This document shows, in pieces, positions 28,537 through 37,595 of a stretch of 64,000 nt of DNA (the first letter of the stretch is position 1; each line of letters begins with the position of its first letter). Position numbers and translations under genes: made by a program. The DNA lies in assembly GCF_021729845.1 (NCBI RefSeq), contig NZ_CP063397.1, positions 1,750,001-1,814,000 on the forward strand. The letters run 5' to 3'. The DNA is from Rhizobium sp. SL42. GTDB lineage: Bacteria; Pseudomonadota; Alphaproteobacteria; Rhizobiales; Rhizobiaceae. Below the pieces are notes generated by a model. It did not search any database. It saw only the letters and a list, made by a program, of their open reading frames with translations, and was not told the DNA's origin.

Positions 28537-29273
28537 TCACCAGCCGACATAACCGAAGCCGGGAACCTTGAGGGCAGGGCGATTGAAATCCAGGCCCGCC
28601 ACCAGCCCGAGGAAATTGACCTCGATGCCGCTGCGCGCGCCCAGCGAAACGCCGGCAAGTCCGGCAAGACTTACATGCAGGTCGCGACCATCCCCGTCCA
28701 GCGCAACAAAACCGCCATTGTCCAGATAGTCGCGTCCCACTGCATCCGGCGGCAGCACGGCGCCGAGTTCCGGGACATTGCGCAGCACATGGGCGACGAA
28801 CGTGTTCGAATTCGGTCCCGGATAGATCCGGTAGCCACCCGGCTCGCCATGCGGATAGCTCCTGATCGCGCCGCCTCGATCTTCGGGATCAGCCGCTCTG
28901 CCTCCGCCCCCTTGATCTCGACAACCAGCCTTGGCGGATTGGAATACCAGAAGCCGTCCGGCGCACGGTGGTTGCGACGGATCGGCGTGCCCCAGCCGAC
29001 CTTGTCATAACGCTGATAGGCGCCGTCTCTTTCCTTGGTCACGATCCAGGCATGGCTGGCGACGGCACCCTTCAACCCGCCGGTCATGGCCGAGAAGACA
29101 TGGATCGAGGCTTCGGGCGAAGCGTCTGCCCCGGGCAGGATGCCGGCCGAACCCCAGTTCGCCTCGTTCCACCGCCCCGGTCTATCCGCCGTCGCCCACA
29201 ATCCGGCAGAAACCAGCGTCGGCAGCACGAAGACCAGCAAAAGCACAGCCATAAGGCGGATGATGATTTTCAA
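28537..29273 (-). pseudogene. DUF3750 protein, frameshifted
   Basis: Two frames are needed to read one protein. The first, from TTG 29273 (or ATG 29252), has a signal-anchor helix and SHAWIVTKERDG, PDGFWYSNPPRLVVEIKGAEAERL, then loses sense near 28866-28877. The second frame continues IRSYPHGEPGGYRIYPGPNSNTFVAHVLRNVPEL and runs to 28537 with NGGFVALDGDGRD. PGPNSNTFVAH is the hallmark of DUF3750. A single missing base in GAGGCGGCGCGATC explains the break. It is either a pseudogene or a sequencing error in a GC-rich run. The function of the family is unknown. Confidence 0.8.
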
Positions 29274-29345
29274 ATCTTGACCTCGTGCATCGATCCTCGG
29301 TTTGCGCTATGAGCCGGAAACAATCCGGGAATTTTGAGGCAGGAC

Positions 29346-30353
29346 ATGAACAATCCGATCACGGTCGAAGTCACGCGCGGTCAACTCGTCGAGAGCCGCC
29401 ATCGCGGCATGGCCGTGGTTGTCGATGGCGACGGGCGCATCGTCTTTTCCGCCGGTGATGTCGATGCCGCCACCTTTCCCCGTTCCGCCTGCAAGGCGAT
29501 GCAGGCCTTGCCATTGATCGAGACGGGCGCTGCTGATGCCTATGGCTTCGGCAACCGCGAGCTGGCGCTCGCCTGTTCGTCGCATTCCGGCGAACCGGAG
29601 CATGTCGCCACGGCCGCCGCGATGCTGAAGGCTGCCGGCCGCGACCTTCAGGCGCTCGAATGCGGCGCCCACTGGTCGTTCGACCAGGCAACCCTGATCA
29701 ACCAGGCCCGCAGCCTCGACAGGCCGACCGCCTTGCACAACAACTGCTCCGGCAAACATGCCGGATTCGTCTGCGCCTGCTGCCATGCGGGCGACGATCC
29801 CGCCGGCTATTCCGGCTATGACCATCCGCTGCAGCAGCAGATCCGTGCCATCATGCAAAGCCTGACTGGCGCGGTGCTCGGCGCGGACAATTGCGGCACC
29901 GACGGCTGTTCGATCCCGGCCTACGCCATCCCGCTCAAGGGCCTCGCCCATGGGTTTGCCAGGATGGCCACGGGTAAGGGCCTGGAGCCGATCCGCGCCC
30001 GCGCGGCACGACGCCTGATCGATGCCTGCATGGCCGAACCCTTCTATGTCGCTGGCAGCAAACGCTTCTGCACCCGCCTGATGCAGGTCGCCCCAGGCCG
30101 GATCTTTGCCAAGACCGGTGCCGAAGGCGTGTTCGTCGCCATCCTGCCGGAAAAGGGCCTGTCTTTTGCGGTCAAATGCGAGGATGGCACCACCCGCGCC
30201 GCCGAAACCATGATTGCGGCGTTTCTCGCCCTGAACTTCGACAGGGACAGCGCCGAGCGGCAGGCACTGATGGCGATGGCCAATCACACGATGAAGAACT
30301 GGAACGGCATCGAGGTCGGCACGGTGCGCGTGACCGATGCGCTGTTTGGCTGA
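29346..30353 (+). CDS. ansA: L-asparaginase, R. etli class 3 type
   Basis: Hydrolyses asparagine to aspartate and ammonia. The 335-residue protein aligns with R. etli AnsA/ReAV with all active-site residues one position earlier: Ser47 and Lys50 (PRSACK), Ser79, the zinc-site Cys134 and Lys137 (NNCSGKH), Asp186 and Cys188 (GTDGC), plus Lys near 262. This family is unrelated to E. coli asparaginases. ATG 29346 has AGGCAGGA upstream; an in-frame TTG lies at 29334. It is divergent from the DUF3750 gene. Confidence 0.93.
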   Translation: MNNPITVEVTRGQLVESRHRGMAVVVDGDGRIVFSAGDVDAATFPRSACKAMQALPLIETGAADAYGFGNRELALACSSHSGEPEHVATAAAMLKAAGRDLQALECGAHWSFDQATLINQARSLDRPTALHNNCSGKHAGFVCACCHAGDDPAGYSGYDHPLQQQIRAIMQSLTGAVLGADNCGTDGCSIPAYAIPLKGLAHGFARMATGKGLEPIRARAARRLIDACMAEPFYVAGSKRFCTRLMQVAPGRIFAKTGAEGVFVAILPEKGLSFAVKCEDGTTRAAETMIAAFLALNFDRDSAERQALMAMANHTMKNWNGIEVGTVRVTDALFG

Positions 30354-30364
30354 GCAGAAAGGGC

Positions 30365-30555
30365 GCGCAGACCTCCCCCTCACCAAGAAAATCCACGATT
30401 TAGCTGACGCTAAGATCGTGATTTTCTATCCTCTCCCTCCCGGGGACAGGCAGGACGCCGCGCCAGCCGCATCTTTCTTCTCCCCTTGAGGGAGAAGAAG
30501 CGAAATCGAGGGCTTAGCCGCAGGCTAAACCTCAGATTTCGCAGATGAGGGGGCA
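30365..30555. repeat. Mosaic palindromic repeat with two long hairpins
   Basis: Between ansA and the convergent DeoR-type gene are CT-rich palindromic modules bracketing two imperfect hairpins. One is at about 30387-30426, with GAAAATC/GATTTTC arms and a TTAGC-TGAC-GCTAA tip. The other is at about 30499-30541, with GCGAAATC/GATTTCGC arms and a TTAGCC-gca-GGCTAA tip. They share the same TTAGC-type tip, so they look like two versions of one element. They may also act as terminators. Confidence 0.65.
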
Positions 30556-30568
30556 TTTCCATGAACCT

Positions 30569-31324
30569 CTAAGCCACCACAATCTCGACACCCGCTTCCC
30601 GATAGTCGGCAAGCCTGTCAGGCTCATTCCCCGTCGCAACGATCAGGCCCGTGACCTCAGGCACTTTCGCCACCAGGCACGGCGACACCGCGCCCAGTTT
30701 GTCAGCCGTCAGTGGCACATAGGTGGCGGCGCTGCGCTCGAGGATCCTTCGCTTGATCGCCGCTTCCTCGAAGTCACCGGTTGTCAGCCCCTCGACCGGA
30801 TGGGCGGCGGTGACGCCGAGAAAGAAGACGTCCGGCCGCAAGCGGTCGATCGCGGCAATCGCCGCGGCGCCCACGGCAACCATCGAATGTTTGTACAGCC
30901 GTCCGCCGATCAGGATCACCTCGATGGCGGGGTGATGCTCGAATTCGGCAGCTAACGTCGGCGCATGGGTGACGATGGTCAGCGCCATCGCCTGCGGGAT
31001 CTGCCGGGCAATCTCCGCTGTCGTCGTGCCCCCGTCGAGAAAGACCATCTGGCCGGGTGACAGCAGCCGGACGGCGGCCGATGCCAGCCGCTGCTTCTCC
31101 TCGGTCGCCATGCTCTGCCGGGCGCTGAAATCCGGCAGCGCCGGCGCTGCCGGCAAAGCCCCGCCATGCACGCGCTTCAACAGCCCTTCCGCCGCCATCT
31201 CGCGCATGTCGCGCCGGATCGTGTCTTCCGAAACCTTCCAGTCGCGCGCGAGTTCGCCCGCCAGCGCGCGTCCCTCCCGCTTCAGGATGTCGAGGATCAT
31301 CTGCCGTCTCTGTTCGGTGAGCAT
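30569..31324 (-). CDS. DeoR-family transcriptional regulator
   Basis: A 251-residue regulator. The N-terminal helix-turn-helix (LTEQRRQMILDILKREGRAL, VSEDTIRRDMREMAAEGLLKRVHGGA) is typical of the DeoR/GlpR family. The C-terminal DeoRC domain has DGGTTTAEIARQIP and ATYVPLTADKLGAVSP, which bind a phosphorylated sugar. ATG 31324 begins the conserved region. It is divergent from the small gene at 31444, which may be a target; there is no sugar operon nearby to reveal its ligand. Confidence 0.9.
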   Translation of the reverse strand: MLTEQRRQMILDILKREGRALAGELARDWKVSEDTIRRDMREMAAEGLLKRVHGGALPAAPALPDFSARQSMATEEKQRLASAAVRLLSPGQMVFLDGGTTTAEIARQIPQAMALTIVTHAPTLAAEFEHHPAIEVILIGGRLYKHSMVAVGAAAIAAIDRLRPDVFFLGVTAAHPVEGLTTGDFEEAAIKRRILERSAATYVPLTADKLGAVSPCLVAKVPEVTGLIVATGNEPDRLADYREAGVEIVVA

Positions 31325-31443
31325 GATTTCGCCTGCTTGTTCACGATATTGCACGATAATAGCAAAAATGATTCGACAATCCAGCAGAATCATGCGGAAA
31401 TGTGCACATTACCGCATGAGGCGGGACAAATAGGAGATGACTT

Positions 31444-31800
31444 ATGTTGATTTTGATAGCTGGCCCCTATCGCTCGGGCACCGGCGATGATCCGGTGAAG
31501 ATGGCAGCCAACCTGCAGGTGCTCGAGGCGCCGTCCCATGCTCTGTTCAAGGCGGGCCATGTGCCGATGATCGGTGAATGGGTAGCGCTGCCGGTCTGGC
31601 ATGCCGCCGGCGGCAGGGAGGTCGGTGACGACCTCTACGAGGAGATTTTTCACCCCGTCGCTCACCGTCTTCTTCAGCTTTGCGAAGGCGTCCTGCGCCT
31701 GCCCGGCGCATCCAAGGGCGCCGACAACGATGTCCGCATCGCCACCGAGCGCGGCATTCCGGTCTGGTACCGCTTGGAGGACGTGCCGGGCGTGGCATGA
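31444..31800 (+). CDS. DUF4406-like protein (nucleoside deoxyribosyltransferase-like fold)
   Basis: A 118-residue cytoplasmic protein starting MLILIAGPYRSGTGDD. That motif, a GHVPMIGEW segment and the later LPGASKGADNDVRIA motif recall the DUF4406/nucleoside 2-deoxyribosyltransferase-like fold that binds nucleotides. The substrate is unknown. It is divergent from the DeoR-type regulator with about 120 bp between, so co-regulation is plausible. Confidence 0.7.
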   Translation: MLILIAGPYRSGTGDDPVKMAANLQVLEAPSHALFKAGHVPMIGEWVALPVWHAAGGREVGDDLYEEIFHPVAHRLLQLCEGVLRLPGASKGADNDVRIATERGIPVWYRLEDVPGVA

Positions 31801-31809
31801 CGTGACGTC

Positions 31810-31860
31810 CACCCTCCCCTTGAGGGGGAGGGTGGACCAGAGGTCCGGGGCGGGGTGATG
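31810..31860. repeat. Palindromic intergenic repeat
   Basis: CCCTCCCCTTGAGGGGGAGG, then a GGACCAGAGGTCC palindrome and GGGGTGAT. This is a well-preserved copy of the rhizobial module, between convergent genes. A C-rich arm recurs at 31915-31935, just after the GST stop codon. Confidence 0.75.
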
Positions 31861-31937
31861 GCGCCTAGGGTGGACGGCCGAAGAAGCCGGCCGATCCGTC
31901 TTGATTCGTCACTGCCCCCTTGTTGGGGCAGCTCCCC

Positions 31938-32597
31938 TCACTCCACCTCCGCCAGCCGCTTCTGCCACATCGCCTTGAAGCCGGGGCGATCCTGGATGCG
32001 TTTCAGCCAAGCGCCGGTCTTCGGATGTGCGTCGAACAGGGGCTGGTAGGGCTGCGCATAGCGCACGATTTCGCCGAGGTTGATATCGGCCACGGTGAAG
32101 CGGTCGCCGACGGCATAGTCGTGTTCGGCGAAGTGTTTTTCCAGCACGCCGAACGGCCGCGCCAGCATGCGCGCCACGACCTTGGCCTCGGACTGGCCGG
32201 CCTCCGTCGAAAGCCGTCCTTCATTGTTGCACTGGGAAATCTTCAGCGCGTCCGTCTCGATCGAGGTCGCGCCAAACAGCGTCCATTGCTGCATCAGCGC
32301 CTCTTCGGCGATGTCCTTCGGCGCCAGCGGCCCGCCATGCTTCTTGGCCAGATAAAGCGTCTGCGCCAGTGATTCGTTCAGGATCAGGCCGTCGTCGTCG
32401 ATCGTCGGAATGCTGCCCATCGGGTTGACCTTGAGGAAATCCGGCGAACGGGTGTTGAGCCGCGCATCCGGCGCCATCGGGTCGGCAAGCTTGTAGGCCT
32501 GCAGCACTGGAACAAGCTCGAAGGAAAGCCCCAGCTCCTCGGCCAGCCAGAGGATGCGCGTCGCGCGCGATTTGTAAACACCGTAGATCTTCAGCAT
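31938..32597 (-). CDS. Glutathione S-transferase family protein
   Basis: A 219-residue cytosolic GST. The N-terminal thioredoxin-like domain has MLKIYGVYKSRATRILWLAEE, the cis-proline region MGSIPTIDDDG and the glutathione-binding LILNESLA. The C-terminal all-alpha domain has YAVGDRFTVADINLGEIVRYA, the N-capping box of GSTs. ATG 32597 has CCAGGAG upstream. The substrate is unknown. Palindromic repeats flank it on both sides. Confidence 0.9.
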   Translation of the reverse strand: MLKIYGVYKSRATRILWLAEELGLSFELVPVLQAYKLADPMAPDARLNTRSPDFLKVNPMGSIPTIDDDGLILNESLAQTLYLAKKHGGPLAPKDIAEEALMQQWTLFGATSIETDALKISQCNNEGRLSTEAGQSEAKVVARMLARPFGVLEKHFAEHDYAVGDRFTVADINLGEIVRYAQPYQPLFDAHPKTGAWLKRIQDRPGFKAMWQKRLAEVE

Positions 32598-32699
32598 GGA
32601 TATCTCCTGGTTGCGGATGGCGACGCTAGCCGCTGGCCGCCGCGGAGAAAAGCCGTGTTGCAGTGATCCAGCGATGAAATTCGCTGATGGCACAGAAGA

Positions 32700-32752
32700 T
32701 TGGCCACCCTCCCGTTGAAGGGGAGGGCCGAAGGTCCGGGGAGGGGTGATCC
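32700..32752. repeat. Palindromic intergenic repeat
   Basis: CCACCCTCCCGTTGAAGGGG, AGGGCCGAAGGTCCGGGGA and GGGGTGAT: another copy of the rhizobial module, between the GST gene and the GGDEF-EAL gene. Confidence 0.75.
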
Positions 32753-32824
32753 GCTGCTTGCGCAGACCGGCACCAGACTTGCATTCGCATGTCAGACGAC
32801 AATCGCCGGCCCCAGCAGTCGCCC

Positions 32825-34666
32825 TCAGCAGGCGACGGCGGTCTCGGCCAGCAGCGCGTGGTCCGCGGTGATGTAGCCCCGGCCGTCGCGCAGCAATCTC
32901 AGCGTGGCGTCCGGCTCGAGCGCCTTGGCATAGAGATAGCCCTGGCCGCTTCTGCAGCCCATGGCGGTCAGTCTGGCGGCCTGTTCCACGTCCTCGATGC
33001 CCTCGGCGACGACGAGGATGTCCAGCCCGTGGGCGATGTCGAGCAGGCCTTTGATGATCACGCCGCCGGCCCGATCCAGAACCATCCTCTGGACGAAACA
33101 TTTGTCGATCTTGATGATATCGACCGGCACGGTCAGCAGATGCGTGAGCGAGGCAAAGCCTGTGCCGAAGTCATCGAGCGCCACCATCAGTCCGGCTGCG
33201 CGCATGGCGCGGATCTCGTCGGCGACGATCTGGTCGCGCTGTCCGAGATAGACCGATTCCGTCACCTCGGCGACAATCTTGTGCAGCGGCACGTCGACCC
33301 GCTCGAACACCTTGCCGATCCGTGCGGTAAGCCCGCCGCGATAGAAGTCGGCGGCCGTCAGGTTGATGCCGACGCGGTTGAAACTCAGCCCGGCATCCAT
33401 CCAGCGACGGCAATCGACGGCAATTTTCTCCAGCATCCTGTCGGTCAGGTCGATGGCGACATGCGCATCCTTGAGCGCTTCCTGGAAATGGCCGGCAGCG
33501 ATCACCTCGCCACTCGCCGTGCGCATCCGGCACAGCGCCTCAAACCCGTTGAGCCGCCCGGTCGAAAGCTCGACCAGTGGCTGGTAATAGGCCTCGATGC
33601 GGTCGTCGCGCAGCGCTTCGCCGACGTCGTGAATGGCGCGGAAACGCTTGACTATGGCGGTGCCCAGGCCAGGTACATATTCGATGTAACGGCCGCGGCT
33701 GCGTTCCTTGGCATGATAGAGCGCATAGTCGGCATTCTGGCGCACGGAGGCGGGGTTCTCGCCTTCGTCCGCCCGCGCGCCGCCGATGGTGATCGACGGA
33801 TAGAGCATATGCCCGCCGCACTCGCAGGGTTCCTTGGCCGCAGCAAGCAGGTCGGCCGCGAGCGTGCCCGGATCCTGCTCGGAAAGGCAGGGGATGATGA
33901 TGGCGAATTCGTCCCCGCCCAGCCGGAATGTCATGCCCGGTTCGGCCCGTTTCGCCAGCCGTTCGGCCACGGTGCTGATCAGGTCGTCGCCGGCCTGATG
34001 GCCGAATGTGTCGTTGACCATCTTGAGATTGTCGACATCGGTGAGCAGCAGCCCCCAGCGACGCCCGCTCTCGGCCTGGTTCTGGATCACATCGTTGAAC
34101 CGCGCCCGGTTCGGCAATTGCGTCAGCGCGTCCGTCTCGGCCAGCCGCCGCCGTTCGGCAATGCGCCGGTCGCGCTCGATGGCGATGGCGCACAGATGCA
34201 CGCAGGCATCGACCAGTTCCCGCTCGAGCGGCGATGGCCCGCGCCGGGTCGTGTAGTAGAAAGCGAAGGTGCCGACGACCTCGCCCGACACCTGCATCGG
34301 CGTCGACCAGCAGGCCAGCATGCCATGCACGAGGGCAAGCTGCTTGAAGTCCTGCCAGTAGGGATGGGTCTCGATGTCGTCGACCAGCACCGGCTTGCCG
34401 GTATAGGCCGCGGTGCCGCACGATCCGATGCCGGGTCCGATCTGAACGCCGTCGATCGCGGCGGCATAGGCCTTCGGCAGGGATGGTCCGGCGAGATGGT
34501 GCACCCGGTCGTCGTCGTCCAGCAGCAGCACCGAGCAGATGATGTCGGGCGCCGTCTTTTCCGCTTCCCGACAGAGAAAATCCACGGTCTCCGATACCGG
34601 AACGCCCGTGGCGATCATCTCGAGAATGGTATTCTGTAGCTGGAGCGGCAGCATCTTCGACTTCAC
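32825..34666 (-). CDS. GAF-GGDEF-EAL protein (c-di-GMP cyclase/phosphodiesterase)
   Basis: A 613-residue cytoplasmic signalling protein. The N-terminal GAF domain (about 15-165) contains IGPGIGSCGTAAYTGKPVLVDDI, a GAF hallmark. The GGDEF domain has an intact GGDEF motif at 250-254. The EAL domain has EAL at 376-378, E470 (EVTES), D498-D499 (ALDDFGTG), K519 and E555 (AEGIE), so both activities may be present. The small ligand sensed by GAF is unknown. The gene is monocistronic. Confidence 0.93.
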   Translation of the reverse strand: MKSKMLPLQLQNTILEMIATGVPVSETVDFLCREAEKTAPDIICSVLLLDDDDRVHHLAGPSLPKAYAAAIDGVQIGPGIGSCGTAAYTGKPVLVDDIETHPYWQDFKQLALVHGMLACWSTPMQVSGEVVGTFAFYYTTRRGPSPLERELVDACVHLCAIAIERDRRIAERRRLAETDALTQLPNRARFNDVIQNQAESGRRWGLLLTDVDNLKMVNDTFGHQAGDDLISTVAERLAKRAEPGMTFRLGGDEFAIIIPCLSEQDPGTLAADLLAAAKEPCECGGHMLYPSITIGGARADEGENPASVRQNADYALYHAKERSRGRYIEYVPGLGTAIVKRFRAIHDVGEALRDDRIEAYYQPLVELSTGRLNGFEALCRMRTASGEVIAAGHFQEALKDAHVAIDLTDRMLEKIAVDCRRWMDAGLSFNRVGINLTAADFYRGGLTARIGKVFERVDVPLHKIVAEVTESVYLGQRDQIVADEIRAMRAAGLMVALDDFGTGFASLTHLLTVPVDIIKIDKCFVQRMVLDRAGGVIIKGLLDIAHGLDILVVAEGIEDVEQAARLTAMGCRSGQGYLYAKALEPDATLRLLRDGRGYITADHALLAETAVAC

Positions 34667-34860
34667 TGGAACGAGGTGTCCGGCAACTAAAGCATCGCAA
34701 CGCTTAAACAGGGATTACGATTTTGCGTTGACGCTAATATTAGTGATTGGAATTTAAACACTATCGCTAACACTTGATGAAATTGCCGGGAATTGAGCCG
34801 TGCAGTCAGCGCAGGGCTTGCCTTGGCCATGTTCATCGGCGATCCTGATAGACGCAGGTT
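34667..34860. other. AT-rich promoter region between GGDEF-EAL and Tat repeat genes
   Basis: This region follows the 3' end of the Tat repeat gene and precedes the GGDEF-EAL gene on the minus strand. Its AT-rich core at 34715-34775 (including CTAATATTAG) probably holds the promoter of the GGDEF-EAL gene. No gene is seen. Confidence 0.4.
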
Positions 34861-36237
34861 TCAGCCGCGCCGGTTGCCTTCAACGACAAGCGTGTCAGAC
34901 GCCTGTGAACCTTCGACCAGCTCCTGCGTGGCCTTGTCGGCCCATCGATAGCCGAGGATCGCGCCCGTCGGCGTTTCGGCCACCAGGTTGTGGCTGACCA
35001 CGACGCTGCCGGTTCCCTCGACGACGCTGATCATGATGCCGACCGGTGCCTTGCGGATGATGTTGTCGGAGACGATGACATTGCGCAGATATGGTCCCCA
35101 TCCGAGCATCAGCCCGGCCTTGGCGGCAGTCTCGACGACATTGCCGGTCACCGTTGTCTCCGCTTCCACCGCGATGCCATAACCGAACCCCGCGCCGTCA
35201 TGCACATACGGACCCTCAGCGGTGACGTTGCGGACGATATTGCCGCTGACGGTGGCCAGCCGGCCGCCCTGGTCAAAATTGACCACCGAAATGCCGTTGG
35301 CGGCGCCATCGACCAGATTGCCGGCAACCAGCGCGCCCTCGAACGAGAACTCGGCATAGATCGCCGTTTCGCCCGAGCGCAAAGCCTGGTTGCCGCTGAT
35401 GATGACATTGGACGCCGAATTCGCCCGGATGGCGGAAAAGGCGCAGTCGGAGACATGGTTGCCTTCGATCACCACGCTATCGGCGCGAAACAGGTTGATG
35501 CCATTGCCGTGCTGGCCGGTTCCTCCGTCGGTGGCGGCGATCCTCGCGATGCGATTGCCGGTGACGATGGCGTTGTCGGCGCCCTTGGTCCAGCGATGCA
35601 CCAGAATGCCGCCATTGCCGCAGTCGCTGATCTCGTTGTCGCGGATGGTCATGGCGCGCCCCTCCACCGACCAGATCGCCGCCTTTGCCGCCCCGGTGAT
35701 CCGGCTTGTCGCGATGCGCCCGCCGCAGCGTTCCAGCTGCACGCCGTATTTGCGGCTGCCGGCGATGGCGCAATTGTCGATCAGCACCTCCTCCACGCCG
35801 CGAAAGGCGATGAGCCCTTCGGTATAGTCGGCGAGCCAGCGGTTGGCACCGTCGAAGGTGATGCCGGACAGGCTGACATGGCGCACGTCTCGGGCAGCCA
35901 CCAGATGGCCGTCACCGCGATAGAAAAGCCGCGTCGCGCCGGGCACGCCGGACAGACGGGTGCCCTCCGGCAGATCGAGATTGGACACTTCATAGGTCCC
36001 CGCCGGCAGGAAGACCGGCTGCCCGGCCCTGGCTGCGGCATCGAGAAGCGCCTGCAGCTTGCGGCTCTGGTCATCGTCGGCGCCCGGCATGATCCCGGCA
36101 TCCGCCGCATCGAACCCGCCGCGCAGCTCGACATGACTGAGCGACTGCGCGGCGGCCAGTGGGCCGTACACCGCGGAAAGGCTCCCGGTTGCAATGAGGC
36201 CGCTGATGCCGGAGAGGAGGCTGCGTCTGGTCGGCAT
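34861..36237 (-). CDS. Tat-exported parallel beta-helix repeat protein (TIGR03808-like)
   Basis: A 458-residue protein beginning with a twin-arginine signal (MPTRRSLLSGISGLIATGSL). The remainder is a pectate-lyase-like parallel beta-helix: repeated turns such as VLIDNCAIAGS, AIVTGNRIARI, VVIEGNHVSD, VIISGNQALRS and VIVSDNIIRKA, with asparagine ladders. An N-terminal cap has LPAGTYEVSNLDLPEGT. Conserved rhizobial proteins of this kind have no assigned function; binding or cleavage of a polysaccharide is possible. A further in-frame ATG at 36264 would place residues before the Tat motif. Confidence 0.88.
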   Translation of the reverse strand: MPTRRSLLSGISGLIATGSLSAVYGPLAAAQSLSHVELRGGFDAADAGIMPGADDDQSRKLQALLDAAARAGQPVFLPAGTYEVSNLDLPEGTRLSGVPGATRLFYRGDGHLVAARDVRHVSLSGITFDGANRWLADYTEGLIAFRGVEEVLIDNCAIAGSRKYGVQLERCGGRIATSRITGAAKAAIWSVEGRAMTIRDNEISDCGNGGILVHRWTKGADNAIVTGNRIARIAATDGGTGQHGNGINLFRADSVVIEGNHVSDCAFSAIRANSASNVIISGNQALRSGETAIYAEFSFEGALVAGNLVDGAANGISVVNFDQGGRLATVSGNIVRNVTAEGPYVHDGAGFGYGIAVEAETTVTGNVVETAAKAGLMLGWGPYLRNVIVSDNIIRKAPVGIMISVVEGTGSVVVSHNLVAETPTGAILGYRWADKATQELVEGSQASDTLVVEGNRRG

Positions 36238-36559
36238 GATCGTTTCCGGGGCGTGGGGCCGCATGGGGTGGGATCGAACGGCATCCGGTCACCTTTGCCG
36301 GATGGGCTCAAATCTGGCTGAAGCACCGACCGACAGCAAGTCATCTGCCCGGTCCACCCCGATTCATGGTGAATCCCGCCAACCTATTCGGGGCAATCCT
36401 GCCCGTTACTTGCGCCACGCTGCGATCAGCCGGATCGAGGCGGGCGGGACTACGACTTTGGTCTGGTCGGATGGTGGAAACGATTTGCGCCAGATCAAGG
36501 ACATCGCCTGTCCGGACCCTAATGTCTGCATCAGGCAAATGACGCTCAGGGGGTCGAAC
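36238..36559. other. Intergenic region without a recognised gene
   Basis: About 320 bp between the divergent Tat repeat gene and the small membrane protein. Promoters of both must lie here; no operator, repeat or coding feature was recognised. Confidence 0.4.
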
Positions 36560-36763
36560 ATGCTGGGTCTGACTGCAGTCCTTTATATCCTCGTCGCAAG
36601 TGCGCTTGGCGGCGCTGCGGTGATCACCGTGCTCGCGCTGGATCTGGTCCAGGGCTGGCATATCGCCGGTGCCTTCCTCAGTGGTTGCCTTGTTGCGCTG
36701 CCGGTCGCGATCCTGCTCGGGCGCAAGATCTACAACGCGCTTCAGGGGCCAAAAGCCATCTGA
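36560..36763 (+). CDS. Small two-helix membrane protein
   Basis: A 67-residue protein with two clear hydrophobic helices (LYILVASALGGAAVITVLAL and AFLSGCLVALPVAILLG) and a short basic tail. ATG 36560 has AGGGGG upstream. The function is unknown, and small membrane proteins of this look occur in other rhizobia. It lies about 170 bp before the convergent MarR gene. Confidence 0.65.
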   Translation: MLGLTAVLYILVASALGGAAVITVLALDLVQGWHIAGAFLSGCLVALPVAILLGRKIYNALQGPKAI

Positions 36764-36934
36764 TTTCGCATTCGACGCGCGGATCGCACAGGACGTCTTT
36801 GGCTTTGGGCGAGGCAGTGACGAACCTGGGGATGCGTCCCGCGTCGGCCGGCCGGCATTCTCTCGGGGGAGGGGATGCCGGCCGGGTAGTTTTCGGCTTA
36901 TGCTCCGGTTCCGGCTCTCGTTCTGGCGGCAGCC

Positions 36935-37480
36935 CTATTCGCCCTGCTCGAACTGGTCGAGTTGGGCTTCCAGCCCGACGGTGAACCGGTCGTAAAGCGT
37001 CGCGAATCGCGCGATATCGTCCTGCGGCCATCCGGCCGTGGCTTCGATGATCAGCTCCCGCTTGATCTCCTCGATCTGTTCCAGCACCTGTTTGCCGGCC
37101 TCCGTCATCCGCACGATGCTGCGTCGTCCGTCCTCCTGCGAGGCGGCCCGCTCCAGCAGGCCCTGTCTCACCAGGTCGGCAACGATCCGGCTGCCGCGCG
37201 ACGGATCGATCCGCATCTGTTCGGCAATCGCCCCGACCGTCACCTCCTGATGCGGCGCCACCCGTTTGATGACGCCGATCGCATCGATATCGGACAATTC
37301 CAGCCCGGTGCCGATCCGCTTCAGCGCCATGCGGCCGACGAAACGCCGGCCGATCAGGAGGCGCATGCGCGTCATCGCCTGGCCGATTCCCGCAAGGGCG
37401 GGATCGGGACCAGGCTGTGTTTCACCGTCGCCGGCTTCTGGCCGCGTGTCTGTTGGGTTGTGCTTGTCCGTCATGGCCAT
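36935..37480 (-). CDS. MarR-family transcriptional regulator
   Basis: A 181-residue winged-helix regulator. The DNA-binding region is VTVGAIAEQMRIDPSRGSRIVADLVRQGLLERAASQEDGRR, with the wing formed around EDGRRS. It is divergent from an MFS drug exporter, and a palindrome lies in the shared promoter. It is therefore probably the local repressor of that pump, released by a toxic ligand. Confidence 0.9.
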   Translation of the reverse strand: MAMTDKHNPTDTRPEAGDGETQPGPDPALAGIGQAMTRMRLLIGRRFVGRMALKRIGTGLELSDIDAIGVIKRVAPHQEVTVGAIAEQMRIDPSRGSRIVADLVRQGLLERAASQEDGRRSIVRMTEAGKQVLEQIEEIKRELIIEATAGWPQDDIARFATLYDRFTVGLEAQLDQFEQGE

Positions 37481-37527
37481 CTGAATAGCAGGTTCTGCGC
37501 CGCTGTAAAACCATAATATGTGATTTT

Positions 37528-37548
37528 AGCATTTATATGCTGTTGACA
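37528..37548. promoter_or_regulatory. MarR operator and promoter of the MFS exporter
   Basis: AGCAT-TTAT-ATGCT (37528-37541) is followed at once by TTGACA (37543-37548), a consensus -35 hexamer for the exporter gene. A repressor bound to the palindrome would block that promoter. Confidence 0.55.
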
Positions 37549-37595
37549 TGTAATTCCTGTTGGCCCATTTTGCAGCCAACAGGAGCCCCCGATCC

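Noticed and set aside
32789..34639. Plus-strand open frame of about 616 codons
   Set aside because: It is antisense to the GAF-GGDEF-EAL gene, whose motifs are all clear; the opposite frame has no recognisable domain.
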